DNA of 64,000 bases from Candidatus Bathyarchaeia archaeon (GTDB lineage: Archaea > Thermoproteota > Bathyarchaeia > Bathyarchaeales > Bathyarchaeaceae): assembly GCA_035283685.1 (NCBI GenBank), contig DATETJ010000002.1, positions 248,001 through 312,000 of the forward strand, given 5' to 3'. The first letter of the stretch is position 1; the number at the start of each line of letters is the position of its first letter. The notes below the pieces were generated by a model. It worked only from the letters and a program-made list of their open reading frames with translations. It ran no database searches and was not told the origin of the DNA. Shown here in pieces: positions 8,072-16,300 of the stretch. The position numbers and the translations under genes were made by a program.

Positions 8072-9322
8072 CTATAGTGTTAGTGCTGCCATTTTAGCAC
8101 TTCCCTTGAGCATCTCCTCAATTCGGATAAGCTCATTCAATATGGCTGTTCGAGCGCCCTCGACAACGCCCGCTTTTATTATTGGGCATCGAAACGCCAC
8201 AGAAAGATGGGCTATGTGAGCTTCGGTGGTTTCTCCTGACCGATGCGACATAACAGGCACGTAACCTGCCCTCTGCGCAAGTTCGGTGGCTTGCCAAGCA
8301 TCTGTAAGCGTTCCCACCTGATTGCCCTTGATAATTGAAGCGTTTGCCGCGCCCATTTTAATCCCTTTTTGCATGCGCTTAATGTTTGTTACGAAGAGGT
8401 CGTCGCCACAGACCAAACAGTTTCCAACTTTCTTTGTCAGTTCTGCGAAGCTGGCAAAATCCTCTTCATGGAATGGGTCTTCCACGTAAACAAGCTTGTA
8501 TGCTTTGACAAGACGGAAAACAAAATCCAATTGCTCGCCCGTGTCTCGTTTGACGTTGTCTCTTTTGTACACGTAACGTTTCTTTTTCGAGTCCCAAAGG
8601 GTCGAGGCAGCCATATCCATGCCGACGCAGCATTTAACCCCTGTTTCGTCAGAGGCTTTCTGGCACATGGAAGCCACGATGTCCAGCGCTTCCTCGTTTT
8701 CCATGTTTGGCGCCCACGCACCTTCATCAGTTCTACCCCCGGTGAAAGTGGGGTCCTTTTTCTCAAGGACAGCGCCAACCCTTTGATGCACATGAATGTT
8801 AGCTTTCACAGCCTCGAAAAATGAGCCAACTTCCAAAGGCAACGCCAAAAACTCCTGAATATCTGGTGCCTGAGCTCTCGCATGTCGCCCGCCGCCTAGC
8901 ACATTTCCAAGCGGATGCGGAAGCTCATTGGCAAGCCTGCCTGCTAGATGCTCGAAAAGTGAAACGCCGTCTGAGACAGCTGCGGCTTCGGCAACAGCTA
9001 AAGAAATCGCGTATGATGTATTTCCGCCAATATTCCGGAAGTCGTTCGTCCCGTCGATTTTGTGAAGCAGGGCGTCAATCTTCTCTTGTTTTTGCGTATC
9101 CACGCCGATCAGTTTCGGGGCAATAATCTGCTTGACTTTTCTGATGGCTTCATCAACGTCTCCTTTCGGATAAGGCACAACTTCCCCCTTTCCCCTGCTG
9201 GCGCCTGCAGGTGCTGATGCTCGTCCACATCCGTTGGCTGTTACCACATCGACTTCTACTGTTTCTTCTCCTCGGATGTTGAAAATTTTTCGTGATGTGA
9301 GGCTTTTGATAACGCTTGACAA
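8072..9322 (-). CDS. eno: Enolase
   Basis: This 416-residue enolase converts 2-phosphoglycerate to phosphoenolpyruvate. Seen in order are the N-terminal strand motif RKIFNIRGEETVEVDV, ASAPAGASRGKGE, the metal-ligand regions GMDMAAS and VYVEDPFHEED, GDDLFVTN, the catalytic Lys in IIKGNQVGTL, and PVMSHRSGETTE. It lacks none of the key residues I can place. It sits between rpoN and rps2, a classical archaeal arrangement. Confidence 0.96.
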   Translation of the reverse strand: MSSVIKSLTSRKIFNIRGEETVEVDVVTANGCGRASAPAGASRGKGEVVPYPKGDVDEAIRKVKQIIAPKLIGVDTQKQEKIDALLHKIDGTNDFRNIGGNTSYAISLAVAEAAAVSDGVSLFEHLAGRLANELPHPLGNVLGGGRHARAQAPDIQEFLALPLEVGSFFEAVKANIHVHQRVGAVLEKKDPTFTGGRTDEGAWAPNMENEEALDIVASMCQKASDETGVKCCVGMDMAASTLWDSKKKRYVYKRDNVKRDTGEQLDFVFRLVKAYKLVYVEDPFHEEDFASFAELTKKVGNCLVCGDDLFVTNIKRMQKGIKMGAANASIIKGNQVGTLTDAWQATELAQRAGYVPVMSHRSGETTEAHIAHLSVAFRCPIIKAGVVEGARTAILNELIRIEEMLKGSAKMAALTL

Positions 9323-9348
9323 AAAAGAGACGCCTCAGTATCATGATG

Positions 9349-9579
9349 CTATCGGGCAGCTTGAGCTAGTTTCCTCTTGCTCGCTTCCTCATAAAATTTC
9401 AGGATTTCATCGATAATCTCAACATGTGACAGCAACATGCGTCGACAGCAGTAGCGTTTAACGCCCAAACTGTCCAGAACCTTGCCAGCGGCCTCGCCTT
9501 CCGTGACTCTGCTCGCAAAATCCTCCCACTTATCACCGATAAGAAACCCACAACTGAAACACCGAACAGGAATAATCAT
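9349..9579 (-). CDS. rpoN: RNA polymerase subunit N (Rpb10)
   Basis: This small zinc-binding RNA polymerase subunit starts at [11 protein letters not shown], the near-invariant N-terminus of the family, so I use the ATG at 9577-9579 rather than the ORF start five codons upstream. The zinc ligands are the CFSC pair and the YCCRRM pair. Its 76 residues include a short C-terminal helix. In many archaea S9 and L13 lie just upstream and RpoK downstream; here none is present, so the operon appears to begin at rpoN after a rearranged upstream region. Confidence 0.94.
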   Translation of the reverse strand: MIIPVRCFSCGFLIGDKWEDFASRVTEGEAAGKVLDSLGVKRYCCRRMLLSHVEIIDEILKFYEEASKRKLAQAAR

Positions 9580-9844
9580 GACAACCACACCCAAAGCGTG
9601 CTGTTAGCCATAACATCGAGACACAATTAAACTTTATTGTCCAACCTTAAAATGGGAAGTGACAGCCCAGCATGTCATTGTTTCTAAGAGACAGCCAACA
9701 CAACAAGGACAGTTACAGACTATACCCAACATCCTTGCCTGAAATTCCACATCTTACAGCACCGATTCGAGCTCAAACATGGTAGAAGAAGGCGCTAAGC
9801 GATTGGTCCCTTCTTCTTTTGAAATTACTCTTCCCGCAGAGCCA
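9580..9844. other. Gene-free region upstream of rpoN
   Basis: No reading frame with protein-like features is visible on either strand. On the minus strand an A/T-rich segment around 9625-9640 (reading ATAAAGTTTAATT) could be the rpoN TATA region. The remainder up to tRNA-Ser at 10078 is the repeat element plus about 57 bases with no recognisable feature. Confidence 0.4.
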
Positions 9845-10020
9845 CCAACATGCGCAAACGTCACGCTAACCAACATTAAACGTCACGCTAACCAACATAG
9901 AACGTCACGCCAAAAACACCCAAACAGAACCCAAAACACATGCAGAAACCAAAACAGCCCCCAAAACACAAACAGAAAAGCAGAACTCCAACAGCAAGAA
10001 AATTTTCCAGCACTCATACT
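9845..10020 (-). repeat. G/T-rich repeat element, minus-strand copy
   Basis: Read on the minus strand, this 176-base element starts AGTATGAGTGC and ends ATGTTGG. It aligns along its whole length with 29573-29747 on the plus strand, with a highly conserved core (GAGTTCTG, then TTTTCTGTTTGTGTTT) and a 3' part made of 22-base tandem units. On the plus strand two perfect-length units lie at 9856-9877 and 9878-9899, with a partial third at 9900-9911. The element lies between tRNA-Ser and rpoN in an otherwise gene-free 500-base gap. Both copies carry an ATG-initiated hydrophobic reading frame beginning MSA, but substitutions do not clearly spare amino acids, so I call it a repeat and not a gene. 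Confidence 0.7.
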
Positions 10021-10077
10021 ACGTCAGCCCCACGATTCTCAACATCCCCCCCACTAGCCTCAACATGGAGTTCGATG

Positions 10078-10167
10078 TGGCGCGGGGTGCGGGATTTGAA
10101 CCCGCGCGGCCCTGTTAGGACCACAGGCTTAGCAGGCCTGCCCCCTACCAGGCTAGGGCAACCCCGC
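10078..10167 (-). tRNA. tRNA-Ser (anticodon GCU), CCA encoded
   Basis: On the minus strand the acceptor stem GCGGGGT pairs perfectly with ACCCCGC. The anticodon stem-loop is CAGGC CTGCTAA GCCTG, giving GCU, which reads AGC/AGU serine codons. A long variable arm, as expected for tRNA-Ser, lies between the anticodon and T arms. The T arm is GCGGG TTCAAAT CCCGC. Discriminator base G and an encoded CCA complete the gene. No intron is seen. Confidence 0.95.
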
Positions 10168-10240
10168 ATGTTACGGGCCTCGAAGACTTTGTTGCCACAA
10201 TGATTATTTGTGTGTTTCGTGCAGCCCACGATAAAAAAGA

Positions 10241-10249
10241 TTTATAATA
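10241..10249 (+). promoter_or_regulatory. TATA box for the 124-residue protein
   Basis: TTTATAATA preceded by a purine-rich AAAAAAGA (BRE-like) lies about 50 bases before the ATG at 10295. This fits an archaeal promoter with initiation near 10270 and a short leader. Confidence 0.5.
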
Positions 10250-10294
10250 TCGCTATGCTATTGCAGTAAACATCAACGCTGAGCCTAGAGCATT

Positions 10295-10669
10295 ATGACC
10301 GAAGAACCAAACCCACCAGATGAACAACCAAAAACCACAGACCAACCAGTCGCTGAACCAATACCCAAGCAATTGATTGACAGACCTTCTGACTTCAGGT
10401 TTCACGCCGCATACACGGTTTATTCCGACGCATGGGACAAAACCTCATCCTCAGACACCAAACTCAAACTAAACGAAGCAATAACAGCACTATCCGAAGA
10501 CAAAATCGACTACGAAACATTCTACAGACAAACCAGCCATTATAGAGTCCAGCATGGACCAGAACAGTTTGAGGGCGGACGAGGCAGAATGTTCATCGAA
10601 ACCCAACGAAAAAGAGACTGGCGAAAACGCGAAGAAAGAACCAGCCGAAACAAACGACACGGAAGATAA
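10295..10669 (+). CDS. Uncharacterised hydrophilic protein (124 aa)
   Basis: I do not recognise this protein. The first 30 residues are Pro/Glu/Gln-rich and probably disordered. A helical middle follows (SDAWDKTSSSDTKLKLNEAI and a YETFYRQTSHYR segment), and the last 25 residues are very basic (KRDWRKREERTSRNKRHGR), which suggests nucleic-acid or ribosome contact. It has its own TATA box and lies alone between two tRNA genes on opposite strands. The acidic-to-basic polarity and the clean promoter make it a likely real gene. Confidence 0.6.
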   Translation: MTEEPNPPDEQPKTTDQPVAEPIPKQLIDRPSDFRFHAAYTVYSDAWDKTSSSDTKLKLNEAITALSEDKIDYETFYRQTSHYRVQHGPEQFEGGRGRMFIETQRKRDWRKREERTSRNKRHGR

Positions 10670-10745
10670 AACCTCGAAACCAACGCGCAAGCATTAGCCT
10701 TTTATCAAGACCCATTTATCCATACTCACAAGAGCACTTCATCGA

Positions 10746-10841
10746 GGGCCGGTCGTCTAGCCTGGTAGGATGTCGCCCTTACAATGCTCTAGACAATAAG
10801 AGAGGCGAAGGTCGCAGGTTCAAGTCCTGCCCGGCCCACCA
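10746..10841 (+). tRNA. tRNA-Val (anticodon UAC) with 19-nt intron
   Basis: The acceptor stem GGGCCGG pairs with CCGGCCC at 10831-10837, followed by A and an encoded CCA. The anticodon TAC is at 10780-10782. The anticodon stem TCGCC pairs with GGCGA at 10804-10808 only if a 19-base intron at 10784-10802 is removed, placing it at the canonical position 37/38. The T arm GCAGG TTCAAGT CCTGC is intact. The intron would be cut by the archaeal tRNA splicing endonuclease at a bulge-helix-bulge. The 3' end overlaps the antisense DUF2110 gene. Confidence 0.94.
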
Positions 10842-11599
10842 ACAAACTGCTTAATTCTTTCAGGGGAGAACGGCGCCAAGTTAGATGCTGCGAGATAAGG
10901 ACCCAGTCTTGGCACAAGTCCAACCGCGTCCGTGCCCAGTTTGCATAGCAATGCATGTTCAAATGGTCCGAGGGTCTCGATTCTTACGACGTCACGAAAA
11001 TGACGCGCTCTTTCGACTGCTTCTTCAACTTCTTTGCGGCTTGCGCCCAGCACAATCAAGCGATCAAGATTTGACCTGATCCAGTCGGAAAATGTCGAAA
11101 GCTGCACTTCCGATAGCTCGGCTTCCCAGAAATCTTTTTCATCGTTCAATTCATCCACGATCTTGACATGAAGCGGCGCGAAGTCGTAGAGACAGAATAG
11201 TCCAACCGGATTTCCAAGCGGTGTCTTTTTTCCATCGCTGAGCTGAGACTGCAGACGCCATAAGGGAACAACAGCAACACGTTTTTCGGGCTCAAACACA
11301 CCGACATCCACACACAACTCGGTTGACGCCCTGGATGATTCAAAAACCCTTCCGCGAAGGACAGAAAACTTGCTTACCTTCCCAGCCGAAGTTGGAGCCA
11401 ACCCAATCTCTTTGTCCAGTAGACTTAACGCAACGATTTCATCTTCGCCATCTACGTCTACGTGAATCCAGTCACGATGTAGAGCGCTTCGCACACTGAT
11501 TCTTACCTTTAGGTCTTTGCAGAGAGCAGATATACTTGCTTCAAAGCGCTTCATGGAAAATGAGCCGTACGCTTTCTCAAGCAACGCGACTGTGGTCAA
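10820..11599 (-). CDS. DUF2110 family protein
   Basis: This 259-residue protein matches what I know of the archaeal DUF2110 family, which is conserved next to TFE. No function is known. The C-terminal half has a charged helix (ASRKEVEEAVERARHFRD) followed by LGPFEHALLCKLGTDAVGLVPRLG. The last residues (VGGPGRT) and stop are read from the antisense of the tRNA-Val 3' end, a 22-base overlap, which is unusual. Its start overlaps the HD-domain gene by four bases, so it is probably translated by coupling. Confidence 0.8.
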   Translation of the reverse strand: MTTVALLEKAYGSFSMKRFEASISALCKDLKVRISVRSALHRDWIHVDVDGEDEIVALSLLDKEIGLAPTSAGKVSKFSVLRGRVFESSRASTELCVDVGVFEPEKRVAVVPLWRLQSQLSDGKKTPLGNPVGLFCLYDFAPLHVKIVDELNDEKDFWEAELSEVQLSTFSDWIRSNLDRLIVLGASRKEVEEAVERARHFRDVVRIETLGPFEHALLCKLGTDAVGLVPRLGPYLAASNLAPFSPERIKQFVGGPGRT

Positions 11600-12132
11600 A
11601 ACTCTCCAACCACAGCCACGATTTCATCGTGCAGCTTCTTAATCCTGTAGAGAGCTGGATGACCTTCCCCTAAACTTGCAGCATAAGTTTTTTCAGCTCG
11701 CCCAATTGACACCACTCTCAAGCCTTCAATCCTCTTGTCAGCATAACACACAATCTTCTCCTCCCACGTCTTAGGCAAGAAATCCTTAGCAAGCCACCCT
11801 AGTCGCTCTGCCTCGGCCTTTGGGATGCCTCCTCCAACATGTCGTTCAATGACCCGAACCACGGAAGAGGGAACCCCCAACGAGCGAGCAATTTCACCTC
11901 CAGCCACGCCATGATCTACCGTGTGGGTTTTAGAGCGCCCGATATCATGAAGCAGCCCCCCAATCTCTATGAGCTTAAGATCAATGTTAAAGCCTCTTGC
12001 CGTGAAAGCCTCTGCAATCTTGCGAGCAAACATGGAAACAGCCTTACAATGCTCAACAACGGCTTTGGAACAGCCTGATTCAACGAGATAAACTAACGCT
12101 TCACCGCGAGTGGGCAGCTTGGACTCAATCAC
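11596..12132 (-). CDS. HD-domain phosphohydrolase (TIGR00295-type)
   Basis: This 178-residue protein has the HD metal-binding pattern: H in VEHCKAVSMFA, the HD pair in GGLLHDIGRSKTH, a further His in VIERHVGGG, and D in CYADKRI. Proteins of this size and pattern in archaea form a conserved group of predicted metal-dependent phosphohydrolases with unknown substrate. It overlaps TFE by eight bases upstream and DUF2110 by four bases downstream, so the three genes are one translational unit. The context suggests a link to transcription or RNA metabolism, but this is only association. Confidence 0.88.
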   Translation of the reverse strand: MIESKLPTRGEALVYLVESGCSKAVVEHCKAVSMFARKIAEAFTARGFNIDLKLIEIGGLLHDIGRSKTHTVDHGVAGGEIARSLGVPSSVVRVIERHVGGGIPKAEAERLGWLAKDFLPKTWEEKIVCYADKRIEGLRVVSIGRAEKTYAASLGEGHPALYRIKKLHDEIVAVVGEF

Positions 12133-12634
12133 TCAGCTCCTTCCTAAGCTGCTCAACCTTAGTCTCCAAAGCTTTGATAATGTGCTGATTATCAAAGTGC
12201 ATAAGCGGGCTACCACAACTAGGACAGCGAAACACAGACTCAACCGCGTCCTCAAATGGAATCCGTTGACATTTAGGAGAATCGCAGAAATAGAAATCGT
12301 GGCCTTTTTCATAATCAAGCCGAATCTGAAGCTTCTCCAACACTCGCCGCTTCTGGTTCAGAATGAAGCCTTCCAACTGGTCAGGCTGAAGCTTCCAGTG
12401 AAAGATAAACCAGCCTGTGTTCTCGTCTCTAGACCTTCTCAGCGCCACCAACGAATGATCATAAAGCTTGTATAAAATCTTACGCACCGAATTCAAGCGT
12501 ATGCCCGTCTTGCTGGCAATCTGATCATCTGTGATCTCCTCTACTCCCTTGAGCACATTCATGACCTTGACTGCCTCTTCATTTCCAAAAACTTCAGCGA
12601 CTTTGTTCAAGGTCTTGTCATCAACATAAATCAC
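12125..12634 (-). CDS. tfe: Transcription initiation factor E subunit alpha
   Basis: This 169-residue archaeal TFE-alpha helps TBP/TFB-RNA polymerase complexes open the promoter. The N-terminal winged helix spans about residues 1-85 (TDDQIASKTGIRLNSVRKIL and YKLYDHSLVALRR). A zinc ribbon follows, with FYFCDSPKCQR and FRCPSCGSPL giving four Cys ligands, and then a C-terminal coiled tail. Length and layout are normal. It is about 90 bases downstream of aTrm56, and an A/T-rich stretch at 12667-12698 may give it its own promoter. Confidence 0.94.
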   Translation of the reverse strand: MIYVDDKTLNKVAEVFGNEEAVKVMNVLKGVEEITDDQIASKTGIRLNSVRKILYKLYDHSLVALRRSRDENTGWFIFHWKLQPDQLEGFILNQKRRVLEKLQIRLDYEKGHDFYFCDSPKCQRIPFEDAVESVFRCPSCGSPLMHFDNQHIIKALETKVEQLRKELSD

Positions 12635-12721
12635 TTAGCAGACACCCGTTTCCTTGTAGGCCCACACCATAAATAGTATGTAAGTATCCTTAAATCTGTT
12701 GTTCTAGAAAACTAGCCAATT

Positions 12722-13279
12722 TCATGATTTCGCTATTTTTTTGCCATGTTTCTGAGGGTCGATCCTCAATTTAGCGTCGTTGAAATCCATACTCAACTCC
12801 TCTCCCTTGAATAGTCGATCCAAGAAAACAGCTAAGCTGGATATCTCAGAATGCGGTTGACTGCCCACCGCCACATTGAAGTCCGACACATCACGGGAAA
12901 AAAACTCCTTAGGCACCTTCTGGCTGCCCACAAGAACCAGAAGGTTCTTGCCAGTAGCCCTTATTCTCTCGATTACATTGCTGGTTTGTATGTTCTCTCC
13001 GTAAGCCGTCAGATGGACAACCGCCTCACCTTTACTTCGCCATTCCTTAACTGTCTGTTTCCATGGAGTACCCATTTCAAAAAGCAGCTTTCCACCCCAA
13101 TTCGCCATGATTTTTTCAATCGTCGCTCTGACTTCATCATCCTTCACGTCAGCCAGAACAAAGCCTGAGGCACCAAAAGCTCGAGCAACGAGTGCAACAT
13201 GGGAAGTGACCCGCTGGTCTCTGAAGCGATGCCCCCAACGCAGAACGAACACATTAGGCTTTTTCGAAAGCTCCTCCAA
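12722..13279 (-). CDS. trm56: tRNA (cytidine(56)-2'-O)-methyltransferase
   Basis: This 185-residue SPOUT methyltransferase makes the archaeal Cm56 modification in the tRNA T loop using SAM. The start VFVLRWGHRFRDQRVTSHVA and the C-terminal VAVGSQPHSEISSLAVFLDRL are family signatures; the knot region includes LLVLVGSQKVPKEFF. The gene overlaps the 3' end of hflX by 26 bases. Confidence 0.92.
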   Translation of the reverse strand: MEELSKKPNVFVLRWGHRFRDQRVTSHVALVARAFGASGFVLADVKDDEVRATIEKIMANWGGKLLFEMGTPWKQTVKEWRSKGEAVVHLTAYGENIQTSNVIERIRATGKNLLVLVGSQKVPKEFFSRDVSDFNVAVGSQPHSEISSLAVFLDRLFKGEELSMDFNDAKLRIDPQKHGKKIAKS

Positions 13280-14411
13280 GCTGATTCACACGCTCTCTAA
13301 CTCTATCTGCGAACCATGGAACCGACTCAAAATCGACACGCACAAGATCGCCCTCGTATCTCAAGCTCTGCACGTCAGCTCGGCTGTGAAGCCAAGAGAT
13401 GAACGAAGCATGTTGACTCTGCATCGGAATCACAAACGAACATTTGACATAATCCTTCAGAAGACTTATCACTTCACGCTGCAACAAAGACACATTGGTG
13501 CCCAGAAGGGCAGAAACAGGTACAGGATTGTGAACCAACCTCTTTAAGATCGCCAATTTTCGTTCAAGCTCCTGCCCTTCTAGGAGATCGATTTTGTTGA
13601 GAACTGTCACAATAGGGATTCCTGTGGCACCAATTGTTTGAATGGTATCTAAGCAAACGTTCAACTTGTTCTCTATGTCCTCCTGAGCTTCGCTCATATC
13701 CACAACCAGCAAAATGAGATCCGAGAAAATAGTTTCCTCAAGCGTTGAGTGAAAAGCCTCAATAAGAGTCAGAGGCAAGCGATCAATGAAGCCAACAGTA
13801 TCGGTCAGCAAGACCTTCTTGTTGGACAGGCTTACTGCTCGTGTTGTTGTTGACAAAGTAGTGAACAAGCCTTCGCCAACTCGCACCTCTTCTTTAGCTA
13901 AAGCGTTGAACAAAGAACTTTTGCCAGCGTTTGTGTAGCCAGCTAGGGAAATTATCGAGTATCCAAGTTCCAAACGGCGCTTTCGATGAAGGCTTCGCTT
14001 TTTACCCACAGTCTTCAACCTGCTTTTAATGTGATGGATTTGCCGCTTAATGGTGTCATAATACACGTCCACTTGATATGCGCCCAGTCCCATGAACCCT
14101 GGCTGCTCACCTCTTTTTGCTAGTTTGACTTTCTCTTTGGCGCGTGGCAACTCGTAGCGAAGTCGAGCAAGGTCTATTTGCAGCTTAGCCTCAGTGGTTG
14201 CGGCTCTGCGAGCAAATATCTCCAGAATGAGTTGAAAACGATCTAGAGCTTCAACACCGGTTTCCTTAACTAAGTTATATGCTTGAAGCGACTTGAGCTC
14301 GTTATCAAAGATTATTCTTTCCGCCTTTTTGTCTTTGACCAAATCAGCGAGTTCTTCAACCTTGCCGGATCCTATTTGATAGCTTGGATCAGCGTGCCTT
14401 ACCTGCTCCAT
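13254..14411 (-). CDS. hflX: HflX-family GTPase (5' end unresolved)
   Basis: This is a ribosome-associated GTPase with an N-terminal HflX domain and a G domain. G1 is GYTNAGKSSLFNAL, G3 DTVGFIDRLP and G4 NKID; the helical linker RLRYELPRAKEKVKLAKRGE lies between domains. The coordinates start at the first ATG. However, homology clearly continues upstream in frame through 14510 (RAIIVQRRLS, then HSAGYTVVGR), and no ATG, GTG or TTG occurs in that extension. Upstream, a TTG frame (LEAEGTNE) fuses to it only if a short frameshift near the CGAGAGC tract around 14505 is assumed. Either the start is non-standard or the sequence has a small error there. Confidence 0.9.
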   Translation of the reverse strand: MEQVRHADPSYQIGSGKVEELADLVKDKKAERIIFDNELKSLQAYNLVKETGVEALDRFQLILEIFARRAATTEAKLQIDLARLRYELPRAKEKVKLAKRGEQPGFMGLGAYQVDVYYDTIKRQIHHIKSRLKTVGKKRSLHRKRRLELGYSIISLAGYTNAGKSSLFNALAKEEVRVGEGLFTTLSTTTRAVSLSNKKVLLTDTVGFIDRLPLTLIEAFHSTLEETIFSDLILLVVDMSEAQEDIENKLNVCLDTIQTIGATGIPIVTVLNKIDLLEGQELERKLAILKRLVHNPVPVSALLGTNVSLLQREVISLLKDYVKCSFVIPMQSQHASFISWLHSRADVQSLRYEGDLVRVDFESVPWFADRVRERVNQLGGAFEKA

Positions 14412-14533
14412 TCTGCCAACAACGGTGTATCCAGCAGAATGGGCAAGGCTTTGAAGCTCGCCGAGGCTTGATGGCTCACGGCTTAGGCGTCGCTGAACTA
14501 TTATTGCTCTCGTTTGTGCCTTCTGCCTCCAAT

Positions 14534-15055
14534 TTACGTTTCTTTCTTCTCTTTTTTCACCTTTAGAATGTCCCCCAGCGTAGGTGACGCTGGGCGAGAG
14601 GCTAACGCCTGAGTTGGAATCTTAGGTTCAGAAACAGGAGCTAACAGCTTAAGCCTCAGAGCATGTTCCAACTTCTCCGTTAATAAGTTGTCAGGAGTCA
14701 TCTTCCCGCTTTCGATCTTGCGCAAGACTGAAACCTTCTCGCTAATTTTCTTGCCTAACTCCTGGTGGCTTAAGCTCATTCTTTCACGCGCCAACCTTAT
14801 CCTATTGCCGAAGTCATCTACAAGCTCCAAGTTGTCTGCTACAGATATTGGGGGCTGCCTCTTAGGGGGCAGCACAGGTGCGGTCATCCTTCTCGCCACC
14901 TTCTTCAAACGCGGCTCAGCCTTAGCCTCCCAAACAACAGAGCCAAGCTTAGCACATTCGCTGCATACCAACATCTTGGCACCTTCAATGTTGGCTTTGA
15001 ATGGGGGCCCAATTATTCTGCGTCCGCAGACTTCGCAGCGCATGTCGAAATTCAC
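14534..15055 (-). CDS. Multiprotein bridging factor 1 homologue (aMBF1)
   Basis: This 173-residue protein has the archaeal MBF1 layout: an N-terminal zinc ribbon (CEVCGRRI and CSECAK), a linker, and a Cro-type helix-turn-helix (IRLARERMSLSHQELGKKI, then VLRKIESGKMTPD). aMBF1 associates with ribosomal subunits and transcription machinery. The start may be the GTG at 15053-15055 or the ATG four codons later (MRCEVCG). TATA-like AAGTATAAAG lies upstream on this strand. It heads the aMBF1-hflX-trm56-tfe-HD-DUF2110 cluster, a conserved archaeal gene group. Confidence 0.93.
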   Translation of the reverse strand: MNFDMRCEVCGRRIIGPPFKANIEGAKMLVCSECAKLGSVVWEAKAEPRLKKVARRMTAPVLPPKRQPPISVADNLELVDDFGNRIRLARERMSLSHQELGKKISEKVSVLRKIESGKMTPDNLLTEKLEHALRLKLLAPVSEPKIPTQALASRPASPTLGDILKVKKEKKET

Positions 15056-15107
15056 TCTCCAAAATTGTTTTTACATGCATCTTGTCTTTATACTTTGTTA
15101 AGATCCT

Positions 15108-15674
15108 ATGGTGCACTTCGGCTTGAAGCACAAACAGGAGACTCTTGAAAAAATTCGCAAGATAGCGGATTACCAGTTCGGCAAAGCTGCAGGCAACTTT
15201 TTGTTCCCTAACGGCGTCAACACAGCCCTTTCGAGAAAAACCGGGAGAATAAGACATGTTCGCTGCAGGGATAAGTTGTTGGCTACACTGCGCCCCACGG
15301 ATGGCACGTTTTCACTTACAATTGACGGTGCAAAACGCCTGATTCGAGCTAATGCACCAAGTTTGTGGGCGAAGGTTTCTGAAGAGGCAGCATCTTTCAT
15401 CAGCAAGGGCAAAAGCGTCTTCGCCAAACACATAATCGACGCTGATGCGGAAATTCGACCTCACGACGAAGTAATAGTTCTAGACAAAGGCGGCAATGTT
15501 TTGGCCGTTGGCAAAGCAGTTCTGACGGGCACAGAAATGAAGCTGTTCACACGAGGATTAGCTGTTCGCGTGCGTAGAGGCGTGGACGAAAAACGAAAGA
15601 ACCAAGTGAAACAACATTCAGGTAGACGCCGCGACCAGCGCACCTTAGCAGTTGAGGAGCCTCAGAATTGCTAA
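15108..15674 (+). CDS. PUA-domain protein resembling the archaeosine synthase C-terminus
   Basis: This 188-residue protein looks like a stand-alone version of the C-terminal half of archaeal TgtA2/ArcS proteins. The stretch LEKIRKIADYQFGKAAG is followed by SRKTGRIRHV and a PUA domain (VFAKHIIDADAEIRPHDEVI, then LAVGKAVLTGTEM). It lacks the catalytic domain, so it probably binds RNA instead of modifying it. The last 25 residues are basic. A TATA-like CTTTATACT at 15084-15092 suggests a leaderless transcript starting near the ATG or the GTG one codon later. The stop overlaps the next gene's TTG start by seven bases. Confidence 0.82.
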   Translation: MVHFGLKHKQETLEKIRKIADYQFGKAAGNFLFPNGVNTALSRKTGRIRHVRCRDKLLATLRPTDGTFSLTIDGAKRLIRANAPSLWAKVSEEAASFISKGKSVFAKHIIDADAEIRPHDEVIVLDKGGNVLAVGKAVLTGTEMKLFTRGLAVRVRRGVDEKRKNQVKQHSGRRRDQRTLAVEEPQNC

Positions 15675-16300
15675 CTAGACTGAAAGAACGCATTCAGCAG
15701 CTGATGGTAGACGAGGCTAGACTCGCACACAAGGTCGGTTTAACGCCGAATCAGATCAGCTTCCTCGGAGTGCTGGCCGCGCTATTCTCTGCATACCTAT
15801 ACTGGACCTCACGATCCGACGATGCCGTACTGATCGCTGCAGCGGTATTGCTACTGATTTCGGGCTTCTTTGATGCTTTAGACGGCGTCCTAGCAAGGAC
15901 TTATGGTAGGATCACTCTATTCGGCGGCTTTCTCGACTCGCTTCTCGATCGTTATGCTGATTCCATGGTTCTAGTCGGAGTAACTCTAGGTTGGCTAGCA
16001 ACGGAACCATCATGGCTACTCATCGGTCTCGCCGCTCTAATGGGTACCTTACTAGTCAGTTACAGCCGTGCCAGAGCTGAGGCTGCAGGCGTCAAAATGG
16101 AGACAGTGGGTTTGGCTGAACGAGCTGAGCGCATAATGATTATAGTGGCTGCTAGCTTCCTTACCCTTCTTTGGAGAGACGCACTACACTGGAGCATGTT
16201 TTTCCTCGCTGTGCTTACGAATCTGACCGTGCTGCATAGAACCATCTACTTCAGAAGAAAAGCTCGAGAGAAGGAGTCTGCAACCACAACTGTCGTCTAG
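15668..16300 (+). CDS. CDP-alcohol phosphatidyltransferase family protein
   Basis: This membrane enzyme of 210 residues carries the CDP-alcohol transferase motif DALDGVLARTYGRITLFGGF followed by LDSLLDRYAD, matching D-x2-DG-x2-AR-x8-G-x3-D-x3-D with all four Asp present. It has about six hydrophobic segments. In archaea such enzymes join CDP-archaeol to inositol phosphate, serine or glycerol phosphate; archaetidylinositol phosphate synthase is the most likely role but is not proven here. The TTG start overlaps the PUA gene. Its 3' end overlaps convergent rps26e by four bases. Confidence 0.9.
   Translation: MLTRLKERIQQLMVDEARLAHKVGLTPNQISFLGVLAALFSAYLYWTSRSDDAVLIAAAVLLLISGFFDALDGVLARTYGRITLFGGFLDSLLDRYADSMVLVGVTLGWLATEPSWLLIGLAALMGTLLVSYSRARAEAAGVKMETVGLAERAERIMIIVAASFLTLLWRDALHWSMFFLAVLTNLTVLHRTIYFRRKAREKESATTTVV

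Noticed and set aside
8437-8793. 118-residue minus ORF inside enolase
   Set aside because: Out-of-frame shadow of enolase with no recognisable features.
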